Positions 12,401 to 28,095 of a stretch of 64,000 nt of DNA are shown here, in pieces. The number at the start of each line of letters is the position of its first letter. The first letter of the stretch is position 1. The position numbers and the translations under genes are program-made. The notes under the pieces are model-generated. The model made no database searches and had not been told where the DNA came from. It saw only the letters and a list, made by a program, of their open reading frames with translations. The stretch covers positions 143,873,349 through 143,937,348 of the forward strand of contig NC_081410.1 of assembly GCF_030272615.1 (NCBI RefSeq), in the 5' to 3' direction. The stretch is from Cryptomeria japonica. Taxonomy: Eukaryota; Streptophyta; Pinopsida; Cupressales; Cupressaceae.

Positions 12401-13277
12401 TAGCAAAATGTGCAAATGCCATTATCTTCATCGAAGACGTAATGACATTCATCAAGAATTAAATGAAAGAGTAAAGGAGCATGATGAATTCCAATTCCCT
12501 TCTACAGGTGGTAGAAAGCAAAAGAAAAAAGGGTCTTAAGACGTTCAGGCATAGCCATACAAGAAGAAATGGTTACTATCAGAGAACAACATAGTGAGTA
12601 GATTTACTCTAATTTATTCTAGTTTTTTCAGCATAATAATTCTTCCTTTTATCTAATGTGTAAGAAATATGTGAATGTAGTTCTTGACAATCAAGAGAGT
12701 AGTCGACGACATCGATTGCCATTCTCTATTGATCTGAACCAGTCAGCAATAGATGAAATGCAAATTATAGATGGTAATTTTATAACTTTTAAATGTGTTA
12801 ATTTATTAATTGTAATATTGCTAAGCATTTATTTCTAACATCTCTTTTACACTTCATGAAACAATTACTAGGTACAATTTGTGGAACTCAACCATCATCA
12901 ACTATCAATGTTATCCCCAATCAGACATTTCAACAAACCATTTTAGGTAATTACATTTCAATATTATTTACATTAACTACATGTTGTACTCTTACACTTA
13001 GCAATTTATTTAAGTTATTTTGCTAAATGTAAATGTCATTGCATCTTTAGATGATCAACAAAATAGTGGACAACATAGGTTACCATTTCGTATTGATCTT
13101 AACCAGGCACCTGGTACAATGGATGCAATTGAAATAGAAGATGGTAAACAATTATGAAATTATTTTCTAATTCTTTTTAAATTTACATTTATAAATACAT
13201 TTTATAACTAATTTATGTAATGTACAGGTTTTGATGAGATTGCAATGGCCAATCACGATCAACATTATTACAAATAA
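9465..13277 (+). pseudogene. MULE-type transposase gene with SWIM zinc finger, multi-exon, broken
   Basis: A DNA transposase or transposase-derived gene of the MULE/FAR1-like class. The best early exon starts near 9851 (CAFGVEDKRNKYKKVQ, one TGA, then MYGKPDVAILTYNFTH). The catalytic core follows: MDSTFSTNKYG before a donor at 10470, then exon 10566-10766 with MIDDASVEIEAI, then LLCLWHVHRAW, then QETNASIESYHFQIKS from about 11275. These fit the D, D, E positions. A SWIM finger lies near 11660-11730 (VCDF, stop, WAKSGNTCKHVLK), where a TAG replaces the expected second Cys. At least four in-frame stops and one frameshift near 10340 make it a pseudogene. The 3' end is a row of short phase-1 exons: 11873-11944, about 12030-12089, 12170-about 12378, 12681-12773, 12872-12946, 13051-13143 and 13228-13277. 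No terminal inverted repeats were found. Confidence 0.75.
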
Positions 13278-13869
13278 TAAAGTCGGGTGTACTATACTTT
13301 CAAATTTTGATAGTCTATTAGATACTTTATGCTACAATAATGTTTGGGGAATATAGAGATTCTTCAATGTGATTGTGTAATTACCTTCCATTTTGTTCAG
13401 GAGAGCTTGGAGGGGATAGCTTGAAGATTCAAGATAGATACATCATTAGTGTATTATACTTTTGACTTATTATATATGTACAAAATTGGCTCATTGTTTA
13501 TAAAATCGACTCATTGACTAAATCGACTCATTGTTTATTCTATTTTATTTGTTATTGGGGTAACTTCATTAATAGAATTGTTTACTTGAATTCAATGTCT
13601 AATTTTGATTAAATAAAAGTTTGACCTAATTAGTTTTACCCTTTTTAATAAAACAAAATATTTTTTTCTCCTCAACTCTTCTAAATTAAGTTGTATAAAA
13701 CACATAATTTGTAAGGCTATACATTCTAGGTGAAAGAAAGGTAATACAATATCATAGATTAAATTAAATCATCTAATGTTAGATTGAATAATGAACTTTC
13801 AATAATAAATATGTCATGTAGGTTTAACCCCTAGCATCACCCCATGATATGTACACCTTAAACATAACA

Positions 13870-13872
<3 letters not shown>
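13278..13872. other. 3' flank of the transposase pseudogene
   Basis: AT-rich with no gene. A short motif, ctcattgttta / cgactcattg, is repeated three or four times at 13488-13535. Confidence 0.4.

Positions 13873-13954
<82 letters not shown>
13873..13954. repeat. (TA)n microsatellite, 41 units
   Basis: An uninterrupted run of TA from 13873 to 13954. It produces a spurious Ile-Tyr ORF. Confidence 0.97.
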
Positions 13955-13958
<4 letters not shown>

Positions 13959-14340
13959 TAGTCAAATAAAATTTAAAGTAAGTTTGATGCATTGTTTAAA
14001 AAATATATTGAAATATAATATTTATATAAATATTAAATAGTTCTTCAAATAAAAGTTAAAGTAAATAATTAATTTTTAACTTTCTCAAAATGTCTTTAAT
14101 ATAAAAATAATATCCATTTAAGAAATATAGTGAATAATTCTTATATGTAAATAATTTATTTTTTAACTTTCTAGCACCCAATACTTTATATAGTAATATA
14201 AAGAAAGTATATTAAAAAATATTAATATTAAAAACATAATATAATATAATATTTAAAAAATAATTATATATATATATATATTAAAACTAAAAAATAAAAA
14301 TTTATTAAATAAAATTTTTAAAAAATATAAAAAAGTTTTA
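13955..14340. other. Very AT-rich intergenic stretch
   Basis: Short A/T runs and a small TA tract near 14268-14281; no gene seen. Confidence 0.5.
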
Positions 14341-14505
14341 AGGGGAGGGGGGAAAAGCCATAGACCAGTTGTTTTCTGAGCCCAACACGCATGTTTCTTA
14401 GTACGTGCACGTTTCTCAATAAGCACATTTTCTCCGAATTATGGGTGGCAAACTGTATATGAAAGCATAAGATTTATAGGATCTTAAGAAAGCTATGGGG
14501 TGCGG
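14341..14505. repeat. Inverted copy of 4625-4790
   Basis: Read as reverse complement, this stretch matches 4625-4790 at several blocks (gcgtgttgggctc, cggagaaaa, cctataaatcttatg, gcaccccatagc). It abuts the MITE-like element at 14518. Confidence 0.65.
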
Positions 14506-14517
14506 TTTACAAGGTGC

Positions 14518-14670
14518 GTCTATTTTGGATCCAAAATGGACCTTTTGTACAACGTATTAGCGATAGGTTAGTCAATCGCAACCGTTAATTACAAAATCGA
14601 TGATGTAAAACGCGCGACTATTATAAGTGTTAGTCAATCCGTACTGTCGTTTTGAAACTAGAATAGACGC
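14518..14670. mobile_element. MITE-like element, copy 1
   Basis: The ends are inverted copies of each other: gcgtctattttggatccaaaa on the left and, reversed, gcgtctattctagtttcaaaa on the right. The interior (aatggaccttttgtacaacg, aggttagtcaatcgcaac, ccgttaattacaaaatcgatg) matches the reverse complement of 48264-48388. It has no coding capacity. A superfamily cannot be assigned, because the target duplication is not clear. Confidence 0.7.
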
Positions 14671-14699
14671 ATCGCGATTTACATGGCACCATAACCAGT

Positions 14700-15260
14700 G
14701 CTCTCTCTTCTATTCACTAATACATTTAAAAAAGAATAGTTTAATTTTATTGCATCCAAACTATTTTTTCCAATCTTGTGTAGATAAGACAGTCTTCAAC
14801 TCTGAAAATCCGTATGCTTTATGAGGTGTGGAAATTTCATAATTGTAATCCGTATCTTATTTGATAGCTGTCCTCAACTAGTTGTAAAGGACTATTAAAT
14901 TGGACAAATTACGAGAAAAAGAAAAACAGTACTTTCTATCAGTAAAGTAACATGACTATGCGGGCTGAAAGGGACATAAAGTTTAGAAAATAGACATGAC
15001 ATGCGTAAGCCGACAGAAGAATAATGATAAAAGTAGTCTATTGGTCAAGCAGGCCGGGGTCCCACTCTGCTCTCCACTACTTTTTAACGCGGTACCATAC
15101 ACTAACGAGTCAATTCAAACATTTTATTGTACTGTTTTGTAATATAAAGTCCTGAGAATAAGCTGTCTCCAACTCTCGATGTCCATGTAAAAATCCGTAC
15201 ATAGAACAACATGTCATGCAAGTGACAAAGTTAGCAGCAGAAGATGAGTGGCTAAAGAGT
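14700..15260. repeat. Fragments of the dispersed gene-flank family
   Basis: 15008-15130 aligns with 4425-4545 (gaataatgataaa, attggtcaagcaggcc, cactactttt, gagtcaattcaaac). 15148-15255 aligns with 42005-42120 (aaagtcctgag.at.agctgtc, ctctc.atgtcca, catagaacaa, atgtcatgcaagtgac, agaagatgagtggct). No coding exon of the MLKL-NTD-like gene is seen alongside. Confidence 0.65.
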
Positions 15261-15678
15261 GGAAGAAGAGGACATTGTGTTTAATTAGTCTAACATCTTA
15301 TTTGATAGCTATTTTATTAGCTAGAGGTTCAGCAATGTGCAAGGGCCTAGCATCATTTCTTGTACATTTAAATTTTCAATTAATTACTTTAAAGAAATTA
15401 TAATTTTTTTTACAGTTCATTAATAAATTTCATATATATTAATAATGGTATATTTTTTAACATTTTTGGATCATAATTGACTCATTTGTGCACCTTTATT
15501 GGTACCATAGTATGCAACTATTGTGACATTTGTGCGTAAGTATTGGTCATTTCAAGTGCATAGTTATTGGGACATCTTTAAGCATGTATCGGGTGCGTAC
15601 TTTTTGACCCTTGGGTGCATAACGGCTCCCACAACGTGCATCATTATTACCCAAAAGCCAAAACAATAGCTATAAGTA

Positions 15679-15866
15679 GGGGAAGAGCACTAATAGCCGT
15701 CATAGCTAACTTCGCACACCCAGAGATCCTAAACGGTACATTGGATTTTGATTTTTTTTTTAGTTGTCTTCGTATGCAACTTAACTACTTATAGCTATTG
15801 GGGGGTCAACATGACACTAAGGTGACGGTTATTGGAACTATGTTATCTATTGGTACTCTTCCCTTA
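15679..15866. mobile_element. Foldback MITE-like element
   Basis: The left end reads ggggaagagcactaatag and the right end, as reverse complement, reads agggaagagtaccaatag. A second inverted pair, caatagctataagta at about 15664 and tacttatagctattg at about 15785, lies just outside and inside. It is non-coding. A single arm of the same kind occurs at 4576. Confidence 0.55.
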
Positions 15867-17280
15867 TGTTAACAAATAATTTTTAGTTATTTTTTTTCTT
15901 TTTGGATTTATTATCTTATTGTACCCATCTCTTTTATGAATAATATTATCCCCAATATTTAAATAAAAATTCTCCTAAATATATAAATCAAACAAAAGAC
16001 ATATAATTAAATTATAATAAAATCTTAAGATTTATAATTAAGGTTTGTTAAAAATAAAATTGTGAAATTTAAATAAATTAAATATTACATTTAATTTGAT
16101 TTCTAATAAACTAGCATAACTATCTTTAAAGGAATATGGGTAAAGTACGTCGAAATATATTGTATTTGTGTATTATTCCACTTAAAATTTATTATATTGT
16201 AACTAATATTAAAGTAGTATTATAGTATGATATTGTAATTAATATTAAATTAGTATTAATACGTGATTATGTTATTATGCTTTAATATATTTCTTCGTAT
16301 CTTTATCCTTGAGATAGATAGAATTGATTAATCAATTAAACTATAGTGAGTGGTAGTTGAGAGATGCAAGTGAAGATATAATTAGCATTATATGATTAAA
16401 ATTATTTAATTGAGTGCATGAGAGGAGAAGTAAATAAAATTAAATTAAAAAATAATAATGAAATATTTTTTTAATTTTTTATGCATTCAAGTGTCACAAA
16501 CAAGTCAAATTATTATTTTTTTATTTTTTATTGATGAACGTTTTTGCATCCATATGTAAGTGTAATACACCTTTGGGGTAATAAAAAAATTGATATAAAA
16601 AATGAATATAAAAAGTAAATTTTGATAACTCCATTTTACAATCCCAATTTTTGTTTAGTATTTCATTCCAATTCTAAATGGTTTTTACTTTTAACTAGCA
16701 TGTTATATAGCTAGAATTACTATGAATTTGGATGAATAGTCATTAATGACATGTTATGATCTAGTTTCTAATGTGTTTTGAAACTTGCAATGAAAGACAG
16801 ATGAAATTGTTCATATCGCAATATATTTGAAATACAAGAATGCTTTATTATGGAATATAACTTTATGTATGAAAGTGTTCTGATTACATGTGTGATTGCC
16901 CAAGTGATATACACGAAGGAGTTTGTTGAGTTCATCCTACCAAAAGAATAAGGAGAGTATCATCTGGGAGAGGAGTATACATAGAGGGAAAATGTGTCGA
17001 CGTCGTCTTGAGACCTTCACACACACACACACTAAGTTGCTACAGTCAAGAGTAAGTGTCACAATTAATTTATGATCCAGGTCAATTTCATTTTGTAAGT
17101 TATCTTTTTAAAATCCTAGTGTTTAACCTTGTGTTGATCTTTTTATGTGTTAAATCTCTTTCATTATTGGGTATAACTATAGAGATCATATCAACTTTTC
17201 GACAAACTATTATATGTATACGTATATGTTATAAGTGTAAATATATTTATACATATATGTATATACGTAAAGGAATACGT
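15867..17280. other. AT-rich intergenic stretch
   Basis: No coding region or recognised element. There is a short (CA)n run at 17018-17032. Confidence 0.5.
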
Positions 17281-22070
<4,790 letters not shown>

Positions 22071-22076
22071 GATTTC

Positions 22077-22094
22077 TGGCGACTCTGCTGGGGA
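22077..22094 (+). other. Primer-binding site of the gypsy element
   Basis: The sequence tggcgactctgctgggga follows the LTR end by six bases. It resembles, from memory, the tRNA-Arg-type site of Ogre/Tat elements. It sits within a short palindrome region: aaatctgtt and aacagattt flank aacc at 22054-22075. Confidence 0.65.
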
Positions 22095-22359
22095 GTCGAA
22101 TCATAAGACTGGTTGCCTGGTTACAGGATATCAAGAATTGGATTGTCAATTTTTAAGAATCATTTTGGGTGCCATCAAAATTTTGCATTGTAGACAGATT
22201 GGAGCCAAGCAGATATACTAGGTCTCAAAGGCAGGAAGGGATAGTTGACTCTGTTTTTCAAGAATTGCAGAACCTAAATTTTTAGTCATCCTTTTCACCT
22301 AGGAGACAAGCAAGAAGTAGACCTCCTTCTTTGTCTCCTTCACTCCTTGTATCCTTAGT

Positions 22360-23350
22360 TTGTTAAGCCCTAACCTTGCATGGTGTTTCTTTACCCAGCA
22401 CAATCAACCCAATCCCTCTCAATATCATTCTTCCAATGGCAACAAAAATTCTTGGGGGGCCGCAATAGGTCCACTAAATTTGGGTTTAAATTTGAATGCT
22501 TTACCCAAAGGAGCGAGAGACCACTTGCCAAAATTTAGTGGTGAGGGGAAGATCACGGTTGATGAACACTTGAATGCATTCAATGTTGCCTGCAGTATAA
22601 TAGTTGTCCAGCATGAAGATGTTGTAGTGGGGCTATTTGTACAAACACCAATTGGAATTGTTGCGGATTGGTTTTATCACCTACCAAACAGTGTAATAAC
22701 AATTTGGTAGGACTTGAAAACAAGGTGTGAAGCAAGGTTCAAAGTAGCAAAGGACGAGCACTCTCTTTTGGCTCAATTAGCCCAGTTAAAAAAGGAGATT
22801 TCAGAATCTATGAGAGATTTTGTAGCAAAATTTGATACGATTGTACATAAAATTCCCATCAATCAGAAACCCTCAGATGACAATCTGAAATGTTTTTTTA
22901 TAAATTCCATGCCTTCAGAGATAGGTTTCTTGATCCGCAGACAAAGAGTTGCAATCCTGAGTGATGTTAAAACACTTGCCGTTGAGTTGGAGGATGACTT
23001 GATCACTGCATGAAAGTGGAAGAGAGAAGTACAAGTACCTAATGCTCAACCCTCTACTTCTTCAAATCTTGTAACCCAGATACTGATGAATGATGTAATA
23101 ACTCTTAAAAGACAGCTACCCAAAACTAGTACATCTTATTCATCACCTTATCAAGACATATCTAGGAGGAACACAAATTAGTCTTTGGGGATTGGAAACA
23201 AATCTTTACAATTACCCCCAACCCAGCAAAGATTGGCAATTGAAGCCCCACCACCAAAGGGAAGTATGTGTTTTTTTCATCTTACGAATGATCATGATGG
23301 CAATTCTTGTCATGAAATGGTGTGTTATGCGTAGCTGATTAGTTCTAAAT
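22360..23350 (+). pseudogene. gag of the Tat-like element
   Basis: The capsid region is recognisable: LPKFSGEGKITVDEHLNAF, ADWFYHLP, TRCEARFK, and SMRDFVAKFDTIVHKIP, typical of the Retrotrans_gag fold. A short Cys/His cluster (CFFHLTNDHDGNSCHEM) stands where a zinc knuckle would be. In-frame stops occur at 22708 (after ITIW), 23011, 23179 and around 23333. The first of these is easily explained as CAG to TAG. Gag would form the particle and package RNA in the cytoplasm. Confidence 0.8.
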
Positions 23351-23364
23351 AGATTTCAAATGAA

Positions 23365-25034
23365 TTGAGTGAAGAAAAATCTTTTAGGCAACCCGACGAC
23401 TTTGAAATCCACTTCCTAGAGTACGAGTCAGATTCAGAAAGAGGAGGTCACATTTTGGTTACTTTAGAGGATCCTTCATGTGTTGTGCTGACAAGGAATC
23501 AACAAAATGTAAAACCTCAGGGCGTTTCTTCATCCTTTGGTGTGAATTCTAAAGGTAAGGATATTGTTTCCAGATTTCATAACAATGATCATAAGCCTCA
23601 AGAACCTCAATTGATAAAATCTATAGAGATAGAGGGTTCATTTGATATTGTACAGTTTTGTAAATCCTCCCGGATTCAAATTACACCAGTTGAGTACCTT
23701 AAATCAAATCCCAAAGAATTGGATAGAGTAGTTAAGTTTGTAAAAGGAAATGATGTATTACAAGCTAATGGGGCACACCAGTTAGTAAATGCTACATTGT
23801 CTTCCCAAATTGATGTGTCAGACCATCATGTTACTCATGATGTGATTCTTGAAATAACAACCCTTCAAACTGATGATACTTTATCTATCCTTGAGTCAAA
23901 ACCCAAGCCTTTTTATATATCTCTGTTCATAAATGGTCATAAATTAAACAATTGTATTATAGACTCAGGTGCATCAGATAATATCACGCCATCTGCAGTA
24001 GCCAAGGCGTTGGGGTTATCCTTAACAAAAACCTTTGGCAAATGTTATTCAATGGACTCCAAGCAAATACCCCTATTAGGATAGATCAAAGATGCTCAAT
24101 TAGTCCTTGCTTCTCACCTGAATAAAAGAATCAAGCTAACTATTTTAATAGTTGATATCCCTGCAAGCTATGGCATGTTACTAAGTCGTACATTCTATAG
24201 AGACTTAGGGGGTGAGATAAAGATGGATTGGTCTCAAGCCACTATTCCCATAGGAAAACATCGAGTCATTTTGCGGCTTGAACCTAAATCTATGTTCACT
24301 GTTTTTCCCTCTGACGAACCAAATGCTCAAATTTTATATCATGAATGTCAATTCGGAAATTACATGATTTTATCTGATAATGAAGCTGCAGAAAATGTGT
24401 CACAACCGGAGGCAGAAGAAAATTTATGGCTGATGGAGTTTGATGGGAGTTGTGCGGCATCAGGTTCTGGTACAGGGGTAGTTCTTATTCCTCCCTCTGG
24501 TGTTCACATTCCTTTTTCTTTTAAATTGGAATTCAAAAACACAAACAATGCTGCTGAGTATGAAGCTTTATTGTTAGGATTAGCCGAAGCAAAAAAAATG
24601 GGAGTAAAGCTTCTCCAAGTCAAGGGAGATGCGGAGTTGATTGTGAAACAGGTCAGAGGATTGTTCAATGTGAAAAATGAGAGATTGAAGCATTACCAAA
24701 ACAGAGTCTGGGATGAAATTGAAGATTTTGATGTATTTTCTATTGAAGCCATTCCCAGAGAACAAAAATCCAAAGCAGATTCTTTGGCAGTATCGACTTC
24801 TTTATTAATTCCTCATCCTGAGTTCACCAATGATACCTACCGAGTGGAGTTGATATATCGACCTAGTGTACCTGATAATTCTAAGTTTTGCCAGGTCTTT
24901 GAAAATGATAAACAAATTAACAATTTCATGCAATGTATAGAAACATTCGCTACTACATTCTTTGAAGGGTCAAATGCGGAATGTAAAGAGTTTTCACTAG
25001 AGCGGGCCAAAGAGCTGAGTGATGGGGTTATGTA
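23365..25034 (+). pseudogene. Protease and extra (archaeal-type) RNase H of the Tat-like element
   Basis: The aspartic protease core is IIDSGASDNITPSAVAKALG near 23955-24015, followed by a TAG at 24082 and continuation YGMLLSRTFYRDLGGEIKMDW. At 24424-24800 there is a complete RNase H of the type-I/archaeal-like kind: LMEFDGSCAASGSGTGVVL (Asp), NNAAEYEALLLGLAEAKK (Glu), VKGDAELIVKQVRGL (Asp) and KSKADSLAVST (Asp). All four metal-binding positions are present. In the Tat elements I know this domain follows the RT/RNase H; here it precedes RT. The region ends at a TAG near 25033. Confidence 0.8.
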
Positions 25035-25208
25035 GTTAAAAGGGAATAAGATTCCTAAAGGGTTTTTATATTTAGAATGTCTCTTTGATCGCCATGATGC
25101 TTATAAGAAAAGAAAAGATGAATAGATTCCTGCAATCCAAGATGTTGGAGGTTATGAAAGAATTAACATTCACACTGAGGAAGATCCCAAATATATAAAT
25201 CTAGGAAA

Positions 25209-26902
25209 ATGTTGCACACCTGCAGAGAAAGAAAGGTTCATTTCTATCCTGTTGGAATACAAAGATTTTTTGCTTGGTGTTATGATGACTTGAAGAATTT
25301 CAGGGGAGGAAAATTTCAACATCACATTCATCTGAAGCTTGGAGTGAGTCTTTTTTGGCAAAAGCTTAGAAATTTTAATCCTAAGGTAGCTGAAGCAATA
25401 TTTCAGGAAGTAGACAAAATGTTGAAAGCCAGGATTATATACCCTAGATTCACCATTCTACTTGGATAGCCAATATTGTCCTTGTCCATAAGAAAAAGGG
25501 AGAAATAAGAATTTGTGTGGACTTTAGGAACTTGAATCAGGCCAGTCTCAAAGATAACTACCCATTACCTGCTATGGATCATATTTTGCAAACAATTTCA
25601 GGTTCATAAATGATGTCCATGCTTGATGGCTTTTTCAGTTATAATCAAATCATTGTTTTAGAAAGTGACCAACATAAAATTGCCTTCATCACTTCCTGGG
25701 GTACTTTCGCTTATAATAGGATGCCATTTGGTCTGATCAATGTAGGGGCAACTTTTCAGAGGGATATGGATTTATCTTTTGGTCATCTAAAAGATAAGAT
25801 AATTGTTGTATATCTTGATGATTTAACGATTTTTTCTAAGAGGATAACTAATCACCTGAGAGACTTGAGGCAAGTGTTGCAAAGGTGTTGTGAACATGGA
25901 GTGTCACTGAACTCAAAGAAGTCAGTATTTGGGGTGACAGAAGGTAAATTTCTTGGTCATATCATCTCTAAAGAAGGAGTAAGAGTGGACGCTGAGAAGG
26001 TAAAGGCAATTCAGCAACTAAGTCTACCATCAAACAAAAATGCAGTCAGATCTTTCTTCGGATATGTAAATTTTATAAGGAGATTTGTTCTAGATTTTGC
26101 AGAAATCACTAGGTACATTGTAAACTTGATGAGTGAAAAGCAAGCATTCAAGTGGAATGAAGAGGGAAATAAAGAATTTGAATCAATAAAGGAAGCCATT
26201 TCTCAGGCACCTGTTCTTGTTAATCCATATTTTAAGAAGGATTTTATTATGTATTGTTATGCCTCAAAGCATACCATGTCATGGATTTTGTTACAAAAGA
26301 ATGAAGGTAATGAAGAAGTCCCAATATCCTTCATGAGTGTTCCCATCAAGAAACATGAGCTGAAATATTCCCTAATGGAAAAGCAAGTGTATGCGATCAT
26401 GAAAGTTGTAAAACAATTTAGGTACTATATCCTTCATTCTCACGCAGTTGTTTATGTGCCTCATTCTGCAGTTAAGAGAATTCTAACACAACAAGGTATA
26501 AGAATGAATAATAGAGCCTCATGGGTGTCTAAAATACAAGAGTTTAATTTGGACATTAAACCAATAGAATTAGTGAGGGGACAAGGCCTGTGTAAGTTGA
26601 CTGCAGAAAGTAAGAATGAAACGACTGAGGAGCTGCCCTTAGTCCTATTTGTTGGGCTTCAAGATTCCTGGTTTGCAGATGTTGCATATTACTTAACCAA
26701 TGGGGACTGTCTAGCACATCTCTCTCCAAGAGAAAAATGGAACTTGAGACTAAAGGCTGCCAAATATGTTATTTTTGATGATGTGTTGTACAAAAAGGGG
26801 TTAGATGGAACTTTCCCGCGCTGTGTGGATAAGTCACTTCAAGAGTCATTGTTAAAGAACTTTCATGATGAAGCCTGTGGTGGTCATTTTTCATCAACAT
26901 GA
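25209..26902 (+). pseudogene. Reverse transcriptase with degenerate RNase H of the Tat-like element
   Basis: RT begins in one frame (KVAEAIFQEVDKMLKARIIYP) and shifts near 25447 into STWIANIVLVHKKKGEIRIC, VDFRNLNQASLKDNYPLPAM. After one TAA at 25608 comes SMLDGFFSYNQI and the catalytic YLDDLTIFS at about 25812, so the three RT aspartates are present. The thumb (FLGHIISKEGVRVDAEKVKA) and tether follow. In the RT-linked RNase H the first catalytic Asp is not found (FIMYCYASKHTMSWILLQK), while SLMEKQVYAIM keeps the Glu. Loss of this site is what one expects when the element has an extra RNase H. Confidence 0.85.
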
Positions 26903-27925
26903 ACTGCGTACAAAATCTTGAGAAATTGCTATTATTGTCCAGGTATGTTCAACGATTCATACACTTGGGTAGCCAAGTGTGAAAAGTGTAAATTATTCAC
27001 AGGAAAGCCACAACTTGTAGCATTACCTCTTCGACCAGTAGTTGTGAATGAACCATTCAAACAACGGGGTTTAGATTTTATAGGTCCCTTGTCACTTACC
27101 TCAAGTGCAGGGCATACACACATATTGGTAGCCACAGATTACTTCACCAAATGGGTTGAAGCCATTCAAGTGCGAAAGATGACTTTTGAGATTGTTTGTA
27201 GTTTTCTTAAAGAAAATATTCTGGTTCGATTTGGAGTTCCTCAAAAAATTGTGGCTGATAATGCAACTAACTTCTCTTCTGCTGAGATTTCATTATTTTG
27301 TTATGATCATGGGATATCCCTCGCTTACTCTTCAGATTATTACCCTCAGGGTAACGGCTAGGTGGAGTTGAGTAATAAAAATCTAATAAATATTATGAAG
27401 AAATTGGTGAGTGAAAATTTCAAAGACTAGCACAAAAGATAGTATGAAGCTCTTTGGGCAGATCGTACATCTTTGAAAAGAGCCATAGGGATGTCACCTT
27501 TTCAACTGGTATACGACGTGGGGGCTCAGGTGTCACTTCCCTTAAAACTTGTAGCTTCAAAGTTACAAATTGTCATTGAGGATATGTATTTTTAAAATTC
27601 CTTGGAGAAAAGGATTATGCATTTGATGAGGATTGATGAAGAAAGAGACAAGCTAGTTGATCGGATCATAGAATATCAAATGAGGGTCAAAAAAAAATTT
27701 GGCAGGTGAGCCAGGGCACAGAAATTCATGCTGGGTGATCAGGTTTTTCTTTGGGACAAAAGAAGGGAACCAAAAGGAGCACATGCGAAGTTTGAATCAT
27801 TATGGAAAGGACTATTTGCAATTTAGGAAGTAAAAGGCCCTAACTCTTTCAAATTAGCATATCAAGATGGTACTGTTCTTCCCCTGACCTATAATGGGCA
27901 GGATCTGAAGCTATATCAATTATAA
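26850..27925 (+). pseudogene. Integrase of the Tat-like element
   Basis: The zinc-binding HHCC region is NFHDEACGGHFSS followed, after a TGA, by CYYCPGMF and CEKCKLFTGKPQ. The catalytic core has LDFIGPLSL (Asp), VADNATNFSS (Asp) and NG, stop, VELSNKNL (Glu), where CAG has become TAG. The C-terminal part reads LGDQVFLWDKRREPKGAHAKF and ends DGTVLPLTYNGQDLKLYQL at 27924, with no chromodomain. Further stops lie near 27430, 27440, 27595 and 27707. Confidence 0.85.
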
Positions 27926-28095
27926 GTGGGAGTCCCCCGTGAGTCTTGTACATAAGTTTTGGTTTGTTTAGTTTGTTGTTCCAGTTCCATTTTTGTGTTT
28001 GTTTTGGTCCTTTCCGATAAGGTTTGTTTGCGAAACCAGAGATCCTGAAGTTCATGTTTTGGTCCCTTACCATCCTAGTCCCCAGTCAGAGCCAA

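Noticed and set aside
13849-14040. ORF with a long Ile-Tyr run
   Set aside because: It is the translation of the (TA)n microsatellite.
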